Assembly: GCA_964577215.1 (NCBI GenBank)
Contig: CAZNYK010000163.1
Location: 1 to 7,496, forward strand
Length of the DNA: 7,496 nucleotides
Source: UBA2329 sp964577215
GTDB taxonomy: Bacteria; Bacteroidota; Bacteroidia; Chitinophagales; Saprospiraceae
Direction: 5' to 3'
Positions 1-5,750 of the stretch are shown here, in pieces (position 1 is the first letter of the stretch; every line of letters starts with the position of its first letter). A program made the translations under genes and the position numbers. The notes under the pieces are model-generated. The model had not been told where the DNA came from, ran no database searches, and saw only the letters and a program-made list of their open reading frames with translations.

Positions 1-14
1 GTGTCGAAGTCAGG

Positions 15-37
15 CGGAAGAATTGATTAATTCTCCG
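15..37 (-). other. Hairpin across the gldA stop codon
   Basis: An inverted repeat with CGG-A-AGAATT on one side and AATTCT-CCG on the other forms 6 + 3 base pairs with a one-base bulge and a GATT loop. It straddles the gldA stop codon at 27-29. No T-run follows on the minus strand before the window ends, so it is not a classical intrinsic terminator. It could still stabilise or end the transcript. The structure is read by eye and its function is a guess. Confidence 0.3.
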
Positions 38-935
38 TCAGCTTTTTAAAGACCTCCTCGACACTAAGCGACTCCCTGTGCATCTCCACGAGGGAGAGGT
101 CGTGTTTTTTTACAAATTCAAACACCTGCGGACGGATATCCTGGTCTGCAGCGCAAATGAGTTGCCGGCGCTTTCCTTCCAGCATTTTCACCTGGCGCAC
201 GCCGGGAATTGACAACAGGGCTTCTTTTTTTACCTCCTGCTGGAATTCAACCGTCACTACCGATTCCCCGGCAATGCGCTGCTGCAAAACCTGCATGGGG
301 TCATCGGCCACGATGCGACCTCTGTTGATGATGATGACCCGGTCGCATACGGCTTGCACCTCCTGCATGATGTGGGTGGAAAATATCACGGTTTTTGCCT
401 TGCCGAGCCGGCGGATCAGCTCGCGGATCTCTACCAATTGGTTGGGATCGAGGCCGGAGGTAGGTTCGTCCAAGATGAGAACGTCGGGGTCGTGCAGCAT
501 GGCCTGGGCCAGGCCCACCCGTTGCCGGTAACCCTTGGAAAGCATGCCGATGATCTTGTGCTGCTCCCTGCCCAGTCCCGTTATCTCTATCATCTCCTCT
601 ACCCGCCGGCCCAGGTTGGGCACTTTGTGGAGGTTGCCGGTGAAGCGCAGGTACTCGCGCACGTACATTTCCTTGTACAACGGGTTGTTTTCCGGCAGGT
701 AGCCGATGCGGCGGCGGGCTTCCATGGGCGCCTTTTCCACATCGAAGCCGCAGACTTCGGCCCGGCCTTCGCTGGGCGGCAAAAAACCGGTGATGATCTT
801 CATCGTGGTGGATTTTCCGGCGCCGTTGGGGCCCAGGAATCCGAGCACTTCGCCGGGCCGGGCCTCGAAGCTCACGTCGTGAACGGCGTGTTGCTCGCCG
901 AATATTTTGGTCAAATGCTTAACGGTTACGCTCAT
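27..935 (-). CDS. gldA: GldA-like gliding motility ABC transporter ATP-binding protein
   Basis: This is the cytoplasmic ATPase subunit of an ABC exporter. In Flavobacterium, GldA works with the membrane proteins GldF and GldG in gliding. Numbered from the chosen start (302 aa), the Walker A motif GPNGAGKST lies at about 35-43, the GYLPENN Q-loop region at 79-85, the signature LSKGYRQR at 132-139, Walker B LILDEPTSGLDP at 153-164 and the H-loop STHIMQE at 186-192. The signature, the GLDPNQLVEIR stretch and the STHIMQEV/CDRVIIIN segment are the form I know from GldA, and the length fits. A C-terminal extension of about 85 residues follows the nucleotide-binding domain. The frame stays open to 992, but the start at 935 is preferred: the family begins at MSVTVKHLTK, an AGGA lies 6 bases upstream, and a promoter sits at 959-992, inside the longer reading. 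No permease gene is visible; one could lie beyond the left edge. A general ABC-2 type ATPase is the main alternative. Confidence 0.82.
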   Translation of the reverse strand: MSVTVKHLTKIFGEQHAVHDVSFEARPGEVLGFLGPNGAGKSTTMKIITGFLPPSEGRAEVCGFDVEKAPMEARRRIGYLPENNPLYKEMYVREYLRFTGNLHKVPNLGRRVEEMIEITGLGREQHKIIGMLSKGYRQRVGLAQAMLHDPDVLILDEPTSGLDPNQLVEIRELIRRLGKAKTVIFSTHIMQEVQAVCDRVIIINRGRIVADDPMQVLQQRIAGESVVTVEFQQEVKKEALLSIPGVRQVKMLEGKRRQLICAADQDIRPQVFEFVKKHDLSLVEMHRESLSVEEVFKKLTEN

Positions 936-958
936 GGTTTGTCCTGGTTGCAGAAGCG

Positions 959-992
959 CAAAGGTATGGTTTTTGCGCGTTTGGCGTAACAA
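959..992 (-). promoter_or_regulatory. Bacteroidota-type promoter for gldA (TTG-N23-TACCTTTG)
   Basis: On the minus strand TTG (plus 990-992) is followed after 23 bases by TACCTTTG (plus 959-966). This matches the -33 TTG / -7 TAnnTTTG consensus used by the primary sigma factor of Bacteroides and Flavobacterium; 23 bases is at the long end of the usual spacing. Transcription would begin at roughly 950-955, leaving a short leader of about 15-20 bases before the ATG at 935. This supports the internal start codon for gldA. Confidence 0.55.
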
Positions 993-1071
993 CGAGTGAA
1001 ACAGGCCGTATTATATGCAGCGAACGGAGTTTAGCCGTAATTTCGCATCAATTCCAAAAACGACCGTCTTC

Positions 1072-4000
1072 ATGAACATTTCCCGCTTACTCGCTCTGCT
1101 TTTTTGCCTGTTAGCCTCTTTCAGCCGGATACATGCCCAGGCCCTCGTGGTAAATACCACCGACGACGCCGCCGACGGCGCCTGCGACGCCCTGCATTGC
1201 AGCCTGAGGGAAGCCATGCTGGCCGCCAACCAGAACCCCGGGCCGGATACCATCACTTTTGCCATACCGGGCCCCTTTCCATTTGTCATTTTGCCCGCAA
1301 GCCCTTTGCCCGCCCTCACCGATGCCGGCGCCGTCATAGATGCCGTAACGCAACCGGGCGGAAGCGCAACCGGGGTGATAACCATTGACGGCGTCAATGC
1401 AGGCGCCGGGGCCAACGGCTTCGAGATCAATGCGCCGGCCTGCGCCATCCTGGGATTCAGTATCCGGCGATTTGCCAACGGCATCCGCATTTCCGCAGGC
1501 AACGCGCGCATCGGCGCCGGGAATGTTATCGGGAGCAATTCAAACGCTGGTATTTTATTGACAGCGGGTGCAAACAATGCGGTGATTTACGGCAATTTCA
1601 TAGGAACCAATGCCAGTGGTATTCAGGCTGAGCCTAATGGTCACGGCATCTGGGTGAACGGGCCTGTATCCAATCTTACGGTGGGCGGCCCCGCGCCGGG
1701 GCAGAATAATCTCATAGCCGGCAATTCCGGCGAAGGGATATGGGCGCAAAGCATTAACGGCATCACCATACGGAGCAACCTGATCGGATTTGCGCCCTTT
1801 GCCCCCGGCTTGACGCTTCCAAACGGCGCCAACGGCATACGCATAGAGAACTCCGTCAATGTTGTAATTGGCGATATGGCCGGCCCGGGCGCAGGGAATC
1901 AAATTCTCGGCAACAGTCTTCATGGCATTTACCTTTCCTCTATCCCCGCCGGCGTAAGAGTGGAAGGCAACACCATAGGCGCCTTAGCCAACAACCTGCC
2001 TACGGGCAATGGGGCCAACGGCATTCTGGCCATCAATATTCCCGGCGCTCAATTTACCGGGAATCAAATCCATGCCAACGGCGTACACGGCCTGGAAATA
2101 AGAGCCACCGAAGGGCTGTTGATCCGGGACAACTACGTCGGCTATTTCAGCCTCGCCGACAGAGCGACGGGGAACGCAGGAAACGGCATATTGCTGGCCA
2201 ATTGCAGCAATTTCGCAGTGGAAGACAACACCGCGTCCGGCAATGGCGAACACGGCATTGCCGTGGAAATGTCGCCGGGAATCGCCCCGGCCGACGGCAT
2301 CATCACGGGCAATAATGCCGGCGTTTTCGATGCCGGCGTCTCCAGTACAGGCAATGCCGGTTTCGGCATCCGGGTGGCTAATGCCTATAACCTGCTCATC
2401 GGTGCGCCCGGGCAGGGCAATACCGTCGGAGGCAACGGGGAAGGTGGCATACACCTGAGCAATTCCCTTGACCTTATCATCCAGGGCAATGTGGTGGGAA
2501 CCGACGCCGCCTTTTCACTCGATTTTGGCAATGGCGGACCAGGCATCCTGATCGACTCCCTGTCGGAAGGCATTCTCCTCGGCGGACTGAACACTATTGC
2601 CCACAATCAAGGGCCGGGTGTGCAGGTCACGGGAGAAGCGCTATCCTGTACCATCACCCGCAACAGCATTTTTTGCAATGCGGGCGGCGGCATACAGGTG
2701 GATACCGGCGCCAACGATGATGTTACCCCTCCCGGCGAGATTTGCGCAGGCCCCGACCGCGTGAGCGGTATTTCGGAGCCTTTTGCCGTGATTGAGCTTT
2801 TTCGCAACAGCCACCAGGATTGCGCCGCCCCGCCTTGCCAGGGACGCGTGTTCCTGGCATCCGTCATCGCTGATTTTGACGGGCGCTGGGCCATAGACGG
2901 CCCCTTTGCCCAGGGAGATACCCTCACCGCTACGGCTACCAATTTGCTCGGAAGCACTTCGGAGTTTTCGCATTGCGCCGAAACAATAGAAACACCCATC
3001 GCCCTTGCATCCAACCCCGGGCCGGTATGCGCCGGGAATGAAGTCCAACTGCTCGGCGCCGTGCAGCCCCCCGCTTCGGATGTGGTTTTTGAATGGACCG
3101 GACCGGACGGCTTTTCTTCTGATCAGCCGAATCCGGCCGGCAACCTGGCGGCGGGGGAATACGTGCTTACCGTGAGCCGCGGATTTTGCCGCTCTGCACC
3201 CGACACCACGGAAGTGACCATCCTGCCGCCCGGCTCCGGCCTGTTGGAGGCTACGCTTTGCCACGGCGCTTCGGTCACTGTCAATGGAGTTGTGTATGAC
3301 GCCGCCAATCCCTCCGGCATGGAGACCCTCGCCGGCGCTGCCGCCAACGGCTGCGACAGTGTCGTGAGCGTGCGTCTTGATTTTTTCCCGCCGGCCGAGG
3401 GGNNNNNNNNNNNNNNNNNNNNNNNNNNNNNNNNNNNNNNNNNNNNNNNNNNNNNNNNNNNNNNNNNNNNNNNNNNNNNNNNNNNNNNNNNNNNNNNNNN
3501 NNTGTGACAGCACCCTGAATATCAATCTCAGCTTTTTTCCGCCGGCAGAATCGCGTCTCGAACGGGGAATTTGCCCGGATGAATTCGTGGTGGTCAACGG
3601 GCAGGTGTACGATCGAAATCGCCCGGGCGGCATGGAGGTGATTGCCGGCGGGAGTGCACAAGGCTGCGACAGCGTGGTGACCGTGAACCTCTTCCTGCTC
3701 GATGTTCCGGAAAGCATCCTCGAGATGACCATTTGCCCGGGCGCTTCCATCACCGTAAACGGAACCGTATATGGCGAAAACCGCAGAACCGGCACGGAAA
3801 TACTCCCCGGCGCTGCCGGCAACGGCTGCGACTCCGTCATACAAGTGCGCATAGAGGTGGACAGCCTCCTTCTGACGGGCATTCCGCGCGACACGGTGTG
3901 GCGCATTCGCAAGGGGCAAACCGTACAATTAGGCCTCGGTTTCGGCTTTGTACCCGACAGGATCAACTGGTCGCCGGCAGAGGGCCTGAGTTGCAGCGAT

Positions 4001-4405
4001 TGCCCAAACCCGCAGGCGACCCCGGCTTCATCTGTTACCTACAGCGCGGTGATCGAGCATGCCGGCTGCACCGCCCTGCATACCGTTCAAATGGAAGTGG
4101 ACGACCGCGTGCAGTGGTTTGCGCCAAACGCTTTCAGTCCCAACGACGACGGTATAAACGACCGCTTTACCATTTTCACCGACGTGGAAGAAGCGCCGCG
4201 CATTGTGCTCATGCGCATTTTCGACCGCTGGGGTGGGGTAGTGTTTGAAGGGAAGGACATGGTTCCCGGCGACGAATCATCGGGCTGGGATGGGAAAACG
4301 AGGGGAAAGTCCTGTAATTCAGGCGTGTATATGTTTGTGGCTGAAGTGGAAACGGCTTTTGGAGAAGTGTTGCTGTTCAATGGGGATATTCTTTTATTGA
4401 GGTGA
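1072..4405 (+). CDS. Secreted CSLREA/beta-helix repeat protein with T9SS type B sorting domain (interrupted by assembly gap)
   Basis: This is a large exported surface or secreted protein with no recognised enzymatic role. Numbered from 1072: signal peptide about 1-22 (hydrophobic LLALLFCLLAS, then HA|Q); CSLREA motif at 43-48 inside the typical VVNTTDD...DTITFAI segment; a right-handed parallel beta-helix at about 100-540, built from Gly/Asn/Ile-rich coils such as GNGANGI and GNxIG; and an Ig/PKD-like domain at about 645-715. Tandem 54-residue repeats follow, broken by 100 Ns. After the gap come the remaining repeats, an Ig-like domain (3863-4105) and a CHU_C/gliding-motility C-terminal domain (about 4115-4402) with FAPNAFSPNDDGINDRF, IFDRWGGVVFEG and a final NGDILLLR. 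That domain is a T9SS type B sorting signal. The parts before and after the Ns lie in different frames only because the N run is a placeholder. An ATG at 1015 would add 19 residues before the signal peptide, so 1072 is preferred. Adhesion or matrix binding is plausible but unproven. Confidence 0.85.
3217..3853 (+). repeat. Tandem 162-bp (54-residue) repeats encoding a two-Cys VNGxxY...GCDS module
   Basis: Complete units lie at 3217-3378, 3530-3691 and 3692-3853, each exactly 162 bases. A broken unit starts at 3379-3402 and another ends at 3503-3529, on either side of the Ns. The shared pattern is (L/I)CxxxxxxVNGxVY, about 16 residues with G-x-E, then GCDSVVxV and a hydrophobic strand. Each unit has two cysteines, one after the first strand and one in GCDS, which could form a disulfide outside the cytoplasm. 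Similar modules occur in large secreted Bacteroidota proteins. The first and last complete units are close at DNA level around GGCGCTGCCG and AACGGCTGCGAC, enough to confuse assembly. The total copy number is unknown. Confidence 0.85.
3403..3502. other. Assembly gap (exactly 100 N) inside the repeat array
   Basis: The run of exactly 100 N is the usual placeholder for a scaffold gap of unknown size. The upstream reading frame ends on a complete codon (GGG, 3400-3402) and the downstream frame resumes on a complete codon (TGT, 3503-3505). The missing DNA is therefore a multiple of three, unlike the placeholder. If the missing units are also 162 bases, the true gap is 111 + 162k bases. Confidence 0.95.
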
Positions 4406-4436
4406 TCTGCTAAAGTTTTGTTATTGGGTTTTTTTC

Positions 4437-4465
4437 TAACAACAGGTCATTTCGGCTCGTTGTTA
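4437..4465. repeat. Inverted repeat TAACAAC/GTTGTTA in the 4406-4503 intergenic region
   Basis: A perfect 7-base inverted repeat (4437-4443 and 4459-4465) encloses a 15-base spacer, 32 bases after the stop codon of the beta-helix gene and 38 before the next start codon. A T-run (4429-4435) lies before rather than after the stem, so it is not a standard rho-independent terminator on the plus strand. It could be a weak terminator, a protein-binding site or chance. No clear TAnnTTTG promoter could be paired with a TTG in this 98-base region, so the downstream gene may be co-transcribed with the beta-helix gene or use a weak promoter. Confidence 0.35.
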
Positions 4466-4503
4466 AGGTAAATAATATTTATCAACCTCAAATCCTTACG
4501 CTC

Positions 4504-5106
4504 ATGAAAGCAACGACTATTTTCGCTGTCCTTGTCCTGCTGCTCCCGGCACTGCCGCATGCAAACGCCCAACAGGATGAACTACCCAACACAATGGATG
4601 TGCTCAAACTCAATTTGCCGAGGGGGATTTTCAGCTACGAATTCAGGACCTTTCCAAGGCAGACCATTCACCTGCAGGGCGGTTTCAGGCCGGTACTGCT
4701 TATTAACACCATCAACAACGAACTGAATACCAAGTTTTTTATTGACCCCGCGCTGCGCGGGCAATACCGCTTTTACTACAATATGACCAAGCGCGCTGAG
4801 CAGGACAAGCGCGTCGTGCTGAACAGTGCGGACTACATCGCTCCCAGCGCAGAAGTGTGGTATTCCCGGCAGCCGGTGCGGGGGACGACCGTGCGGGACC
4901 GGCACCGCTACATCTATACCACAGGCCTCGTGTGGGGCGCGCAGCGCAACCTGGCAAGCCGGCTGAGTATTGACTACCAGATAGGCCCGGGCATTACATT
5001 TGCCCGTGGTACGGATATTTCGACAGGCGGTCAGGTAGTTCGTTCTGTGCGGCCGGCTATTCTCGGGGGCGTTTCCATAGGCTTGTGGCTGAACAAGGCG
5101 CCGTAG
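4504..5106 (+). CDS. Small exported protein, probable outer-membrane beta-barrel or periplasmic protein, function unknown
   Basis: I do not recognise a named family. The 200-residue product begins with a clear signal peptide (MKATTIFAVLVLLLPALPHA, likely cut before Gln23, a common Bacteroidota pattern). The rest consists of short segments of alternating polar and hydrophobic residues, such as HLQGGFRPVLLIN, GQYRFYYNM, AEVWYSR, YIYTTGLVWGA and LSIDYQIGPGITFA, and ends with AILGGVSIGLWLN. This resembles a small eight-strand outer-membrane barrel. It lacks a lipobox cysteine and has no CHU_C or Por sorting domain. It is shorter than, and not obviously related to, the PorP/SprF proteins of about 300 residues that often accompany CHU_C-domain proteins. 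It lies 98 bases downstream of the T9SS-secreted protein on the same strand, so a linked surface role is possible but is inference. No good Shine-Dalgarno is seen, which is normal in this phylum. Confidence 0.7.
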   Translation: MKATTIFAVLVLLLPALPHANAQQDELPNTMDVLKLNLPRGIFSYEFRTFPRQTIHLQGGFRPVLLINTINNELNTKFFIDPALRGQYRFYYNMTKRAEQDKRVVLNSADYIAPSAEVWYSRQPVRGTTVRDRHRYIYTTGLVWGAQRNLASRLSIDYQIGPGITFARGTDISTGGQVVRSVRPAILGGVSIGLWLNKAP

Positions 5107-5109
5107 GTT

Positions 5110-5547
5110 TTATTCTCCGATATCCTCATTCCACAGCTCCGGACTGGCGGAAATGAATGCTTCCATCATGGCAATGCATTCTGCATCGTTGACAACCGTC
5201 AGCTCCACCCCGCGGGAGGCCAAAAGTGCTTCTTCGCCGGAAAAAGTTTTGTTCTCTCCGATCACGACACGGGGAATGCCGTACAAAAGAATGGCCCCGG
5301 AGCACATGGAGCATGGAGAAAGGGTGGTATAAAGCGTACACTCCCGGTAAACGGAAGCGGGAAGCCGCCCGGCGTTTTCCAGGGCGTCCATCTCGCCATG
5401 CAGAACAACGCTGCCTTGCTGTATGCGCCGGTTGTGCCCGCGCCCGATGATCTCGCCCTTGTACACTAATACGCTTCCGATGGGGATACCGCCTTCGGCA
5501 AGGCCAGCCCGGGCTTCTTTGATGGCTGATTTGAGGAATGGATCCAT
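5110..5547 (-). CDS. FCY1-type cytosine deaminase
   Basis: Predicted to hydrolyse cytosine to uracil and ammonia in pyrimidine salvage, as a cytosolic zinc enzyme of the CDA fold. It is not related to the bacterial amidohydrolase CodA. The product is 145 aa from the chosen start (yeast enzyme 158). Zinc ligands are His50 (in LHGE), Cys79 and Cys82 (SPCSMC), with Glu52 as proton shuttle; these match yeast His62, Cys91, Cys94 and Glu64. Residues forming the cytosine pocket in yeast FCY1 are also present: Asn39 (GHNRR), Phe102, Trp139 and Asp142, and the C-terminus EDIGE is identical. This argues for cytosine rather than guanine, tRNA adenosine or a cytidine nucleoside, as recalled from the family and not from a search. 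The start at 5547 overlaps the upstream stop codon in TAATG; in-frame ATGs at 5559 and 5646 lie inside the upstream gene. The gene ends 3 bases from the convergent barrel gene. Confidence 0.88.
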   Translation of the reverse strand: MDPFLKSAIKEARAGLAEGGIPIGSVLVYKGEIIGRGHNRRIQQGSVVLHGEMDALENAGRLPASVYRECTLYTTLSPCSMCSGAILLYGIPRVVIGENKTFSGEEALLASRGVELTVVNDAECIAMMEAFISASPELWNEDIGE

Positions 5548-5732
5548 TACAACACACATTGGCCTACGCCGAAAATAACAGCGAGCCATACCAACCCTTT
5601 GATGAAAAAGAACATGAACCCGGCGATGCCGAAACGGGCCAGCCATTTACGCATGCCGTTGTTTTTGTCGTTGTTTGCGCCCGTATCTGTAATGGGCCTG
5701 TCGAGTGTGGTTTCTTCCTGCGAGTGCTTCAT
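5547..5732 (-). CDS. Small single-span membrane protein
   Basis: This 61-residue protein has a polar, charged N-terminus (about 1-26, rich in Asp, Glu, Asn and Thr) and then one hydrophobic segment of about 25 residues (about 33-58: FGIAGFMFFFIKGLVWLAVI) after the basic MRKWLARF. The positive residues before the segment predict the N-terminus in the cytoplasm. I recall similar short KWLxRFGxAGFxFFxIKG proteins in Bacteroidota, but none with a known function. It starts 18 bases after the carboxylase gene stops, and its TAA shares a base with the deaminase ATG, so all three genes probably form one transcript. The hydrophobic pattern and tight spacing argue for a real gene. A shorter start at Met27 (5654) is possible. 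No Shine-Dalgarno is visible. Confidence 0.7.
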   Translation of the reverse strand: MKHSQEETTLDRPITDTGANNDKNNGMRKWLARFGIAGFMFFFIKGLVWLAVIFGVGQCVL

Positions 5733-5750
5733 TGAGGAGGATTAAGAGAT

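Noticed and set aside
354..989. Plus-strand open frame of 211 codons.
   Set aside because: It lies opposite the clear GldA reading frame with all ABC motifs. Its own translation shows no domain.
1015..1071. Upstream in-frame ATG at 1015 as the start of the beta-helix protein.
   Set aside because: It would place 19 polar residues before a textbook signal peptide that begins at 1072.
1400..2700. Recurring short Gly/Asn-rich DNA motifs such as GGCAA-T and AACGGCAT that suggest direct repeats or a CRISPR-like array.
   Set aside because: Spacing is irregular and the pattern follows codons for beta-helix coils; it is protein-level repetition.
3377..3507. Apparent frame change in the beta-helix gene, suggesting a frameshift or two separate genes.
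   Set aside because: The change coincides with exactly 100 Ns. Repeats continue in register on both sides, and both flanks end on codon boundaries, so the shift is a placeholder effect.
2641..3966. Long minus-strand open frame crossing the gap.
   Set aside because: It is antisense to the repeat gene, is joined only through Ns, and has no recognisable domain. GC-rich coding DNA often leaves the opposite strand open.
4418..4454. Possible promoter for the small barrel gene (TTG 4424-4426 with TCATTTCG at 4447-4454).
   Set aside because: The -7 box matches only part of TAnnTTTG, lacking the TA and the central T, so it is too weak to list.
5548..5646. Extended start for the deaminase (178 residues).
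   Set aside because: The extra N-terminal residues are antipodal-frame reading of the upstream membrane protein gene and resemble no part of the family; the family start and the TAATG overlap favour 5547.
5734..5740. GAGGAGG on the plus strand resembling a strong Shine-Dalgarno site.
   Set aside because: No start codon or open frame follows on the plus strand. On the minus strand it reads CCTCCTC, which is not a ribosome binding site.
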